In this document: one piece after another, positions 1-6,029 of the stretch
Position numbering within the stretch: position 1 is the first letter of the stretch
Layout of the letters: every line of letters starts with the position of its first letter
Source: Verrucomicrobiales bacterium
GTDB taxonomy: Bacteria; Verrucomicrobiota; Verrucomicrobiae; Limisphaerales; UBA9464
Direction: 5' to 3'
DNA length: 9,153 bases
Assembly: GCA_005789375.1 (NCBI GenBank)
Contig: SXXZ01000092.1
Location: 1-9,153, forward strand
Translations under genes and position numbers: made by a program
The notes under the pieces: generated by a model
What the model was told of the DNA's origin: nothing
Database searches by the model: none
What the model saw: only the letters and a program-made list of their open reading frames with translations

Positions 1-261
1 CAGCGCATCTTGGAGGAAGTCGCCGATGACTTGGCCTTTGCGTTGTCCCACGCCGTCCATCTCTTTCATCCCGAAATCATCGTGGTAGGCGGAGGGCTCT
101 CGTTGGTAGGAGAACCTCTCCGCGCAGCGATAGCAGCAGCCCTGCCGGCCTACTTGATGGAGGCGTTCCACCCAGGTCCGCAGGTCGCATTGGCGGGTTT
201 GGGTGAAGACTCGGTACCGGTGGGAGCTTTGGCGTTAGCCGCGGCGATCGTTGCGGCTTGA
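1..261 (+). CDS. ROK family protein (sugar kinase or transcriptional regulator), C-terminal part
   Basis: The reading frame is open from the first base of the window to a TGA at 259-261, so the gene starts outside the window and only the last 86 codons are seen. The visible part carries the ROK C-terminal pattern: a helix, then HPEIIVVGGGLSLVGEPL (a glycine-rich nucleotide/sugar-fold segment), and a final stretch ending VGALALAAAIVAA, where ROK proteins usually have a GAA-type small-residue helix. ROK proteins are either cytoplasmic sugar kinases (for example glucokinase-like) or sugar-responsive repressors with an N-terminal helix-turn-helix. The diagnostic N-terminal half is missing, so I cannot choose between them. 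The gene converges on a Gfo/Idh/MocA oxidoreductase with a 38-bp gap, and I saw no hairpin terminator between them. That pairing is common in carbohydrate-use loci, but here it is only suggestive. Confidence 0.8.
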   Translation, partial: QRILEEVADDLAFALSHAVHLFHPEIIVVGGGLSLVGEPLRAAIAAALPAYLMEAFHPGPQVALAGLGEDSVPVGALALAAAIVAA

Positions 262-299
262 CCCGCTGACGACCGTCCTCCGGATGCTATGGAACTGGC

Positions 300-1325
300 T
301 TAGAGTTTGACCGGTTTGCCCGAGGCTGCTGAAGCATCCGCCGCGAAGATCAATCGGTGCGAGCGGTATGCGTCGGCAAAGGAAGTCAACGGCATGTCTT
401 CGCCGCGGTCGAGGGCGTCGAAGAACGCCTGGAACTGGGTTTGGTAGGGGTGGTCTTTCACGTCGCCCGAATCCACCGGCGCATAGGACAACTGGCTCCA
501 CTTGTTTTTGTCGAGCATCCCCAGTTTCTGGCTGTGGAACTTGTTGTCCAAGATCGATCCCTCACTGCCCACGATGTGCGTGTGAAAATAATAGGGCTGA
601 AGGCTGTCCACGCAGGAGGTGGTTTTGCCGATTCGACCATCGCGAAACTTCACAATACTCACTTGCGTGGTTGGGTAGTCGTACGGTGCGAAGTGAGGGC
701 TCTTGGACGAGGTTGCGTAGGCGGTCACCTCTTCGGGTTCGCCACCCATAACCATCAGCAGTGCATCGAGCGCATGGCACCCGGCGCTCAGCAGTGAACT
801 GCCCGCCTCAGCCTTCTGATGGCTCCAGCGGAACTGCCCGTACCAGGGACCAATACCGTGGTAATAATCCACCTCGGCAAAGTGAACTTCTCCGAGCAGT
901 CCGGATTGAAGCATCGCGTGAATAGATTGGAATTGGGCCGAGAAACGCACCTCAAAGCAGACACACGTCTTGATTGGGGACCCACGCAAGGCCGCTGCCA
1001 TGGCTTCGAGATCTGAGGAGGTTAACGCCAGTGGTTTCTCGACAATGACATGCTTGCCAGCTCGCACCGCTTGGATGAATTGGGCCGCATGGTCCTTGGG
1101 AAAACTACAGAGGGACACGGCATGGATGTCCGGGTCGGCCAGCATGGCATCCAAGTCCTTGAACACGCGGATGGGTGAACCGTACTGCGCGCTGGCCACG
1201 GCGGGATCGAGATCTCGCTTTGAGTAGATCGCGGTGACGCGCCCCTGGCGGGTCGCGTTAATGGCAGGGATATGGGCCGAGGCCACCCAACCGTGACCGA
1301 TGACTCCGACGTTGTAGTGCTTCAT
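300..1325 (-). CDS. Gfo/Idh/MocA family NAD(P)-dependent oxidoreductase
   Basis: This 341-residue protein is probably a cytoplasmic sugar or polyol dehydrogenase that uses NAD(P). What is seen: an N-terminal Rossmann fold with VGVIGHGW at residues 6-13 (GxGxxG/A-like dinucleotide loop), the family EKP signature at 96-98 (in HVIVEKPLAL), and GCHALD at 182-187. The last matches the conserved GxHxxD segment of the C-terminal alpha/beta domain, with H184 as the likely catalytic histidine. Length is normal for the family (330-390). I chose the ATG at 1325-1323 because the Rossmann strand begins four residues later. An in-frame ATG at 1427 would add 34 residues of low-complexity, unrelated sequence. 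Neither start has a clear ribosome binding site. The substrate cannot be told from sequence. No signal peptide is seen with this start. The gene stands alone on the minus strand, converges on the ROK gene and diverges from rpmE2. Confidence 0.88.
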   Translation of the reverse strand: MKHYNVGVIGHGWVASAHIPAINATRQGRVTAIYSKRDLDPAVASAQYGSPIRVFKDLDAMLADPDIHAVSLCSFPKDHAAQFIQAVRAGKHVIVEKPLALTSSDLEAMAAALRGSPIKTCVCFEVRFSAQFQSIHAMLQSGLLGEVHFAEVDYYHGIGPWYGQFRWSHQKAEAGSSLLSAGCHALDALLMVMGGEPEEVTAYATSSKSPHFAPYDYPTTQVSIVKFRDGRIGKTTSCVDSLQPYYFHTHIVGSEGSILDNKFHSQKLGMLDKNKWSQLSYAPVDSGDVKDHPYQTQFQAFFDALDRGEDMPLTSFADAYRSHRLIFAADASAASGKPVKL

Positions 1326-1612
1326 CGTGGATTGTTTTGGTGGAGGATAGACCGCAACGAGTGCCTTGGGGATAGGATTTGTTCGCAGGCCGTGAGCAAG
1401 GTCTTCCGGGGCTGAAGACGACGCCATTGGGAATTTCGAGTCCCTTGCTTAATCTTCCTGCAAGTCTGGGAGACTCCACGAGTACACCACGAGGGTAGGG
1501 GGCTACCCGTAGCACTTGAGAACAAGGCCGCTAGATGCGAGATGCTGTAATCTCACAAATAAGGGCTTGTTTCCTCAGGTGGGCTCCCCCACATTGATCT
1601 TTCTTTGCTGTT
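1326..1612. other. Divergent intergenic region between the oxidoreductase and rpmE2
   Basis: These 287 bp lie between two divergent start codons, so promoters for both genes should be here. I saw no convincing pair of -35 and -10 boxes: TTGAGA at 1516-1521 and TGTAAT at 1546-1551 are each promoter-like but are 24 bp apart. The region does hold a 7-bp direct repeat CCACGAG at 1476-1482 and 1487-1493 (11-bp period) and three inverted repeats, annotated separately. The part nearest the oxidoreductase (1326-1427) is open in frame with that gene, but its translation does not look like protein of that family. Confidence 0.6.
1493..1592 (+). promoter_or_regulatory. Cluster of three hairpins upstream of rpmE2, possible leader or operator region
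   Basis: Three inverted repeats lie within 120 bp of the L31 start codon. The first is GGGTAG/CTACCC (1493-1498 with 1503-1508, loop GGGG). The second is TGCGAGAT/ATCTCACA (1536-1543 with 1550-1557, seven of eight pairs, 6-nt loop). The third is GTGGG/CCCAC (1579-1583 with 1588-1592, loop CTCC), which ends 20 nt before the ATG. None is followed by a T-run, so they are not simple terminators. Ribosomal protein genes, including those for L31 in other phyla, are often autoregulated through structured leaders, so a leader is plausible. With no known transcription start, some of the stems could instead be operator DNA or chance. Confidence 0.3.
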
Positions 1613-1912
1613 ATGAAAGCTGATGTGCACCCGAAAAACTATCGCACGATGATCTTCCGCGACTCGGCCTCTGGCCAGTCGTTCCTGTCTAAGTCCTGCG
1701 CCAACACCAACCTCTCCGCCAAGTGGGAAGACGGTCAGGAGTATCCGCTTTACCTGCTCGGAATCAGCGCGTTCACCCATCCGTTCTACACGGGCCAACA
1801 AAAGTTCGTGGATACGGCCGGTCGCGTGGACAAGTTCCAGCAGCGCTTGGCCAAGACCCAGCTTGCTCAAGCCGCTTTGGCGGACGCCGTTGGCAAGAAG
1901 AAGAAGAAGTAG
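1613..1912 (+). CDS. rpmE2: 50S ribosomal protein L31, type B
   Basis: This 99-residue protein is a component of the large ribosomal subunit that contributes to bridging the two subunits. It shows the L31 core in order: [10 protein letters not shown] at the N-terminus, [12 protein letters not shown] at 37-48, [21 protein letters not shown] at 55-75 (the HPFYTG block is the family hallmark). It lacks the paired CxxC zinc ligands of type A L31: the only cysteine is C29. It therefore belongs to the zinc-independent type B group, which in some bacteria replaces the zinc form when zinc is scarce. The C-terminal tail is extended past the core and ends in five lysines (95-99), which fits rRNA binding. 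The start codon has no Shine-Dalgarno sequence; the 20 nt before it are T-rich. A strong terminator follows the stop. I see no zinc-regulator (Zur) box that I could name. Confidence 0.95.
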   Translation: MKADVHPKNYRTMIFRDSASGQSFLSKSCANTNLSAKWEDGQEYPLYLLGISAFTHPFYTGQQKFVDTAGRVDKFQQRLAKTQLAQAALADAVGKKKKK

Positions 1913-1925
1913 CCGCAGAACCAAC

Positions 1926-1970
1926 AACCGCCCGCCGGTCGCCCAAAACGACCCGCGGGCGGTTTGCTTT
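1926..1970 (+). terminator. Rho-independent terminator of rpmE2
   Basis: A perfect 10-bp stem pairs 1926-1935 (AACCGCCCGC) with 1955-1964 (GCGGGCGGTT). After one C/C mismatch (1936/1954) the stem continues with five more pairs, 1937-1941 with 1949-1953, closing on a 7-nt loop CCCAAAA. The 3' side runs into TTTGCTTTT (1963-1971, partly overlapping the stem). It starts 13 nt after the rpmE2 stop and ends 45 nt before the prfA start. The T-tract is interrupted by GC, so some read-through into prfA is possible. Confidence 0.9.
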
Positions 1971-2015
1971 TGCCTGGTTCGTATCGGGCACTCGCTCTCC
2001 AGAACCTGACCCAGC

Positions 2016-3095
2016 ATGGATCTCCTGCCGTTCATCGAGAAGTTTCGCCGCCGCTTTGATGAGGTGGAAGCACTTCTCGGTGCCCCGGACGCCTTTAGCA
2101 ATGCGGCCCGAGGGCAGGAACTGACCCGGGAGCACTCGCGCTTGCGGCAATTTTTGGCCGATGGGGATGCTTGGTTGAAGACCCACCGAGATCTCACTGA
2201 AAATCGTGAGCTTCTGGCGACAGAACTGGCTGGTTCCGAGATGGCGATCATGGTCGCCGAGGAGGTTCAGCGCCTGGAGACTGAGGAATCATGTCTCACG
2301 GCGGCAGTCCAACGCGGCATCATCCCTCCGGACCCCACAGATTCCCGCAACACCATCTTGGAAATTCGAGCCGGCGCGGGCGGAGCCGAGAGCGCACTCT
2401 TTGCAGCAGACTTGTTGCGCATGTACAGCCGCTATTCCGAGGATCGTAACTGGAAGATCGAGCCGATGGATTCCAGCCCATCTGACCTTGGGGGCATGAA
2501 GGAAGTGATCTTCATGATCACCGGCGAGGATGTCTTCAAGCGCATCAAGCATGAGTCCGGTGTTCACCGGGTGCAGCGGGTGCCGGCCACCGAGGCCCAG
2601 GGACGGATCCACACCAGCACGGTGACAGTGGCCGTCATGCCAGAGGCCCAAGAGGTAGATGTGGTCATCAAGCCTGAAGACTTAGTGATTAACGTCTGTC
2701 GTGCCGGTGGCCATGGTGGTCAGGGTGTCAACACGACGGATTCGGCGGTTCGCATTTTCCACAAACCCTCCGGCCTGGATGTCCGTTGTCAGGACCAGCG
2801 CTCACAGCAGAAGAACAAGGCTCAGGCGATGATGGTGCTCCGATCCCGACTGTTGGATCGAAAGATGGCCGAGGAGCACGCCAAGTACGCCCAGCAGCGC
2901 AAGGACCAGGTAGGTACGGGCGAGCGCTCTGAAAAGATTCGGACCTACAATTTTCCTCAGAATCGGGTGACGGATCATCGACTGGAACTAACGCTCTATA
3001 ATTTGGCCGCCTTCATGGATGGCGACTTAGATCCCATGATCGAGCCGCTGATGAACCACGAAGTGAAACGCCGCCTTGCGGCCATTGAAACCTGA
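2016..3095 (+). CDS. prfA: Peptide chain release factor 1 (RF1)
   Basis: RF1 recognises UAA and UAG stop codons in the ribosomal A site and triggers hydrolysis of the peptidyl-tRNA ester. The protein has 359 residues, the usual RF1 length. The anticodon-like tripeptide is PAT at residues 190-192 (in RVPATEAQGRIHTS). This is the PxT form of RF1, not the SPF of RF2. The catalytic GGQ is at 234-236, inside GGHGGQGVNTTDSAVRIFH; Q236 is the glutamine normally methylated by PrmC. The spacing between the two motifs matches the family. The acidic GAGGAESALFAADLLRMY region of domain 2 is also present. The start ATG lacks a Shine-Dalgarno sequence. The prmC gene that often follows prfA is absent here; an HAD phosphatase follows instead, 4 nt after the stop. 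Confidence 0.97.
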   Translation: MDLLPFIEKFRRRFDEVEALLGAPDAFSNAARGQELTREHSRLRQFLADGDAWLKTHRDLTENRELLATELAGSEMAIMVAEEVQRLETEESCLTAAVQRGIIPPDPTDSRNTILEIRAGAGGAESALFAADLLRMYSRYSEDRNWKIEPMDSSPSDLGGMKEVIFMITGEDVFKRIKHESGVHRVQRVPATEAQGRIHTSTVTVAVMPEAQEVDVVIKPEDLVINVCRAGGHGGQGVNTTDSAVRIFHKPSGLDVRCQDQRSQQKNKAQAMMVLRSRLLDRKMAEEHAKYAQQRKDQVGTGERSEKIRTYNFPQNRVTDHRLELTLYNLAAFMDGDLDPMIEPLMNHEVKRRLAAIET

Positions 3096-3099
3096 CACG

Positions 3100-3699
3100 A
3101 TGCCCACTCTGCAATCTCCCCGAGCCCTGATCTTCGACTGCGACGGAACCGTCGCCCACACCATGCCCCTCCATTGGCGAGCCTGGCAGTTGGTGACTCG
3201 TCGCTACGGCATCGACTTTCCGGAGACCCGTTTCTACGCCTTGGGCGGAGTTCCGGGGCGCAACATTCTGAAGATGCTTTTTGTGGAGCAAGGGATCGAT
3301 GGGCTTGACCCCTTGGTGATCGCTAAGGAAAAGGAAGCCGCCTACCTGGAGTTTCTGCACGAGGTCGGGCCCATTGAACCCGTGGTGGAGATTGCTCGGC
3401 GTCACCGCGGCATCATCCCCATGGCTATCGCGACCGGCGGGTCGCGACCGGGTATCCCGGCGGTTCTGCGACATTTGGGTATCTACGATTGGTTTGGTGC
3501 CATCGTCACCAGCGAGGACGTGGTGCTACAGAAACCCGCCCCCGATATTTTTCTGGAGGCCGCCCGGCAATTGGGCGTTGACCCGGCCGAGTGCCGCGCC
3601 TTCGAAGACACCGACCTCGGAATGGAATCCATCCGGGCTGCCGGCATGGAAGCCATCGACGTTCGGCTCTTGCCAAATTATCCGAAGCCGATGGTCTGA
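3100..3699 (+). CDS. HAD-family sugar-phosphate phosphatase, YqaB/beta-phosphoglucomutase-like
   Basis: This is a cytoplasmic haloacid dehalogenase (HAD) hydrolase of 199 residues. All four HAD motifs are seen: motif I FDCDGT at 12-17 (nucleophile D13, acid/base D15), motif II threonine T112 in AIATGGS, motif III K145 in QKPAPDIF, and motif IV FEDTD at 168-172 for Mg2+. Between motif I and the core lies a helical cap beginning HTMPLHWRAW, typical of the beta-phosphoglucomutase-like subfamily. The pattern and short length, ending AAGMEAIDVRLL, strongly recall E. coli YqaB, a phosphatase acting on fructose-1-phosphate and 6-phosphogluconate; that substrate is inferred, not shown. I chose ATG 3100, 4 nt after the prfA stop, because the first beta strand starts soon after. 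A TTG at 3076 would overlap prfA. The spacing suggests co-transcription and translational coupling with prfA. It converges on the next gene with a 14-bp gap. Confidence 0.88.
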   Translation: MPTLQSPRALIFDCDGTVAHTMPLHWRAWQLVTRRYGIDFPETRFYALGGVPGRNILKMLFVEQGIDGLDPLVIAKEKEAAYLEFLHEVGPIEPVVEIARRHRGIIPMAIATGGSRPGIPAVLRHLGIYDWFGAIVTSEDVVLQKPAPDIFLEAARQLGVDPAECRAFEDTDLGMESIRAAGMEAIDVRLLPNYPKPMV

Positions 3700-3713
3700 T
3701 TCTGGGCGATGAG

Positions 3714-4508
3714 CTAGCTCTGGGTAGCCGCGGTTTCTGTTGTGGCAATGGCCACCTGGATGCGCCGAATGCCCACGCCTTGGAAGGTATAACCCCAGGC
3801 GATCGTTCGATCCACCGTGGCACCCTGAGGGGGTTTGGATCCATCGGCGATTTCATGCCGCTCGCTATCGAAAGGCTCACCCGCTTGGGCTTCATACGGC
3901 AAGATGCCGACTCGGCGCGTTGCATCGATGCAGGCGTTCCGGTAGTTGCCGATTTGTTGGATTAACTGGGGTTGGCCCGATGCCGAAGCCGCTTGGAACA
4001 GGGCGAAACAATGGTCCATGAGGTGAATGACCACCTGCAGTGAATCCTTCTCACCGCGGCGCATTTTTTCGATCTCCAGTCGGAGATTGGACTTCTCACC
4101 GTCGTTGGCGCGGGTCAGGAACTCCGAGAATCCCTTGGCTTCCGCAGCGATCTGGCTAGCGATATTGCCGGCCGCATTCACGGTCTTGGAGGAAACCGCC
4201 TGAATGTCCTGCCATTGGGCGGTGGCGGCTGCAATTTGCTGCGCGGTCTTGTCGAGTGAGCTGAGTTTCTCGGCAGCGGAGGCCAGGTTGACTTGTTCGA
4301 AGAGCTTTACAGCAGCCTCGTGGTCCTTCTGGAAGGGTTGGATGAAAATCCAAGCCCCGAGCCCCGTCAGGCCACCTACGAGGGCGATTTCCTTCCAGGT
4401 CCACACGGGGGCTGCCTTCCATGCCACGGCGGCCGCGGTGGCCACGAGGACCACATCAGCCAACAGGTAGGGCCACTTGGGAGTGCGAGGAACTTCGCTC
4501 AACGACAT
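3714..4508 (-). CDS. Membrane-anchored protein with GrpE-like C-terminal domain
   Basis: The 264-residue product has two hydrophobic segments near the N-terminus (about 13-34 and 39-57), a long alanine- and glutamine-rich helical stretch likely to be coiled coil (about 62-160), and a compact C-terminal domain. That domain (about 155-255) resembles GrpE, the nucleotide exchange factor for Hsp70: VGILPYEAQAGEPFDSERHE (200-219) matches the GrpE pattern GV..I...GEPFDP..HEA, and the closing segment GYTFQGVGIRRIQVAI (239-254) matches GrpE's GY.L.GRVLRPA.V.V. Soluble GrpE proteins have no membrane segments, so this is probably a specialised, membrane-tethered relative. No Hsp70/DnaK gene is visible next to it. 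Of two candidate ATGs (4514 and 4508) I chose 4508 because AGGA at 4517-4520 sits 8 nt upstream of it but only 2 nt from the other. The function is inferred from one domain only. Confidence 0.7.
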   Translation of the reverse strand: MSLSEVPRTPKWPYLLADVVLVATAAAVAWKAAPVWTWKEIALVGGLTGLGAWIFIQPFQKDHEAAVKLFEQVNLASAAEKLSSLDKTAQQIAAATAQWQDIQAVSSKTVNAAGNIASQIAAEAKGFSEFLTRANDGEKSNLRLEIEKMRRGEKDSLQVVIHLMDHCFALFQAASASGQPQLIQQIGNYRNACIDATRRVGILPYEAQAGEPFDSERHEIADGSKPPQGATVDRTIAWGYTFQGVGIRRIQVAIATTETAATQS

Positions 4509-4516
4509 AGCCATAT

Positions 4517-4520
4517 CCTA
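4517..4520 (-). promoter_or_regulatory. Ribosome binding site deciding the start of the GrpE-like gene
   Basis: Read on the minus strand the sequence is TAGGATATGGCTATG. The AGGA core is followed by only one base before the first ATG (4514) but by seven before the second (4508), which is normal spacing. This favours the second ATG. Confidence 0.45.
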
Positions 4521-4525
4521 GAATG

Positions 4526-4586
4526 CACTCCCCACGCGGAGGAAGGCGCTTTTCAGTGTGGAGTGAACATCCCTCACCGGAGTGAG
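4526..4586. promoter_or_regulatory. Repeated GGAGTG elements in the divergent promoter region
   Basis: The 134 bp between the starts of the GrpE-like gene and the FAD protein contain an imperfect inverted repeat CACTCCCCAC (4526-4535) and GTGTGGAGTG (4556-4565), nine of ten matching, with a 20-bp spacer. GGAGTGA occurs at 4560-4566 and again 19 bp later at 4579-4585, where it also forms a small palindrome CTCAC-CGGA-GTGAG (4573-4586). Three copies of one hexamer, one of them inverted, between two divergent genes suggest a transcription factor site. No regulator family can be named, and I found no clear sigma-70 boxes. Confidence 0.3.
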
Positions 4587-4642
4587 CGTTGGACATCCAG
4601 CGGATATGTCGGAGAATGTTGAGAGTCAACTGTGTCGTCCCC

Positions 4643-5938
4643 ATGTCCCCTCGTCCTTCTCTCGCCATCATTGGTACTGGAATTGCCGGACTCGGCTGCG
4701 CTCATTTCTTGCATCGCCAGTTCGATCTGACGCTCTTCGATCCCAACGACCACGTCGGCGGTCATACCAACACCATCGAGGTGGTGGAGCCGGGTGGTCC
4801 TGTTTCCTTCGACACGGGGTTCATGGTGTTCAACCGGGTGACTTACCCCTATTTGGTGACCTTGTTCGAGGAACTTCAGGTGCCGGTTCAACGCACCGAC
4901 ATGTCCTTCTCAGTCCAGCATGTCCCCAGCGGATTAGAGTTCTCGGGCTCCAGCTTGAATCACCTGTTCGCTCAGCGGCGCAATTTGTTTCGGCCTCGTT
5001 ATTGGCGAATGCTCTTGCAGGTCAATCGCTTCAATGCCGAGGCGGTGCCCGCGTTGTCGGATCCGCAATGGGCCACCATGACCGTCGGCGATTATGTCGC
5101 CCGTCGCGGTTACGGACGGGATTTTCTCGAGCACTATCTCATTCCGATGAGTGGGGCGGTTTGGAGTACCCCTCCGGACCGAATGTTGGAGTTTCCGGCG
5201 CGTACCCTCATTCAGTTCTTCCACAACCATGGGTTCCTGGGTCTGCACACTCAGCATCCCTGGTGGACCGTGACCGGAGGGGCCCGCGAATACGTCCGTC
5301 GGCTAATCCCGCCCTTTGCCGACCGTATCCGGACCGGTTTGGGCGCGGTGGCGGTGCGTCGCGAGAGGGGCTCCGTTTGGGTGACCACTGACGACGGGCA
5401 GACCCATCGCTTCGACAACGTGATCCTCGCGGCCCACGCCGATGAGTCACTGCGCCTGCTCACCGATGCCGATGCCGACGAGCGCCGCCTGCTCGGGGCC
5501 TTTCAGTACCAACCGAATCTTGCGACGGTGCACAGCGATCAGAACGTCATGCCCAAGGCTCGGCTTGCCTGGTCGGCCTGGAATTACCGCATGTCGCGGC
5601 ATCCTTCCGGAGCCGTTCTGCCGCAGACCGTGTATTGGATGAACTGCCTTCAGGGCCTCAAGACGGAGACGGAGTATTTTGTCTCCATTAATGGCGAGCA
5701 TGAGATCGACCCGACTCGCGTCCATCGCAAGATTCCTTACACCCATCCGCTCTTCAGTCTGGAGGCGATCGCCGCCCAGAAGGAGTTGCCCGGCCTCAAC
5801 CGTCGTGGAAACGGCCAGAATGTTTTCTTCGCCGGCAGCTACTTTCGCTACGGATTCCACGAAGATGCCTTCGCCAGCGCAGTGCAACTGTCCCGAGTTC
5901 TCAGTCACGAGCCCGTCTACCCAGGTATTGGTGAGTGA
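4643..5938 (+). CDS. FAD/NAD(P)-binding protein, COG2907-type amine-oxidase-like flavoprotein
   Basis: The 431-residue product is a flavoprotein of the amine-oxidase/phytoene-desaturase-like superfamily. Seen: the N-terminal FAD-binding loop GTGIAG at 11-16 after a beta strand, the acidic D33 that usually contacts the ribose, GGHTNT at 39-44, and a C-terminal FAD-site block FAGSYFRYGFHEDAFASAV (396-414). This combination is characteristic of the predicted NAD/FAD-binding proteins of COG2907, whose exact reaction is not established. Relatives commonly sit next to a DUF1365 gene and a cyclopropane-fatty-acid synthase-like gene and are thought to act in lipid modification; neither partner is in this window. 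I chose ATG 4643 because the FAD-binding strand begins within six residues. In-frame starts at 4616 (ATG) and 4589 (TTG) add only a non-conserved lead. No Shine-Dalgarno sequence is evident. The next gene starts 91 bp downstream on the same strand. Confidence 0.85.
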   Translation: MSPRPSLAIIGTGIAGLGCAHFLHRQFDLTLFDPNDHVGGHTNTIEVVEPGGPVSFDTGFMVFNRVTYPYLVTLFEELQVPVQRTDMSFSVQHVPSGLEFSGSSLNHLFAQRRNLFRPRYWRMLLQVNRFNAEAVPALSDPQWATMTVGDYVARRGYGRDFLEHYLIPMSGAVWSTPPDRMLEFPARTLIQFFHNHGFLGLHTQHPWWTVTGGAREYVRRLIPPFADRIRTGLGAVAVRRERGSVWVTTDDGQTHRFDNVILAAHADESLRLLTDADADERRLLGAFQYQPNLATVHSDQNVMPKARLAWSAWNYRMSRHPSGAVLPQTVYWMNCLQGLKTETEYFVSINGEHEIDPTRVHRKIPYTHPLFSLEAIAAQKELPGLNRRGNGQNVFFAGSYFRYGFHEDAFASAVQLSRVLSHEPVYPGIGE

Positions 5939-5940
5939 CT

Positions 5941-5964
5941 GGAGGATCGTAGGGAGGATCGTAG
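5941..5964 (+). repeat. Two perfect tandem copies of a 12-bp unit
   Basis: GGAGGATCGTAG occurs at 5941-5952 and again at 5953-5964, directly after the stop of the flavoprotein gene. It is followed by a small hairpin AGGCAG (5963-5968) with CTGCCT (5977-5982), 8-nt loop. It is the only tandem repeat of this length I saw. It may be slippage or part of a control region for the sulfite dehydrogenase genes. Confidence 0.85.
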
Positions 5965-6029
5965 GCAGGGTTTATTCTGCCTCTCTCGGCGCTTTTCTAG
6001 GCCCATCATTTAGAGTTACCTTCGGATCC

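Noticed and set aside
1326..1427. An N-terminal extension of the oxidoreductase to an upstream ATG at 1427
   Set aside because: The extra 34 residues precede the Rossmann fold, match nothing in the family and are not a convincing signal peptide.
1553..2251. A 232-codon antisense open frame across rpmE2 and the start of prfA
   Set aside because: It crosses a terminator and two well-supported genes on the other strand, and its product has no recognisable domain.
3711..3720. A perfect 10-bp palindrome GAGCTAGCTC at the convergent gene ends
   Set aside because: It has no loop or T-run, so it is not a terminator of the usual kind, and a palindrome of this length can arise by chance. It also contains the stop codon of the minus-strand gene.
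4582..5391. A 269-codon open frame on the plus strand overlapping the flavoprotein gene
   Set aside because: The translation is rich in Arg, Ser and Gly without recognisable motifs, typical of an off-frame reading of GC-rich DNA. The other frame has clear FAD motifs.
5679..6029. An in-frame open stretch of 117 codons upstream of the sorA-like gene
   Set aside because: It overlaps the flavoprotein gene in another frame, its translation is low-complexity and shows no family match, and the Tat signal places the true start at 6030.
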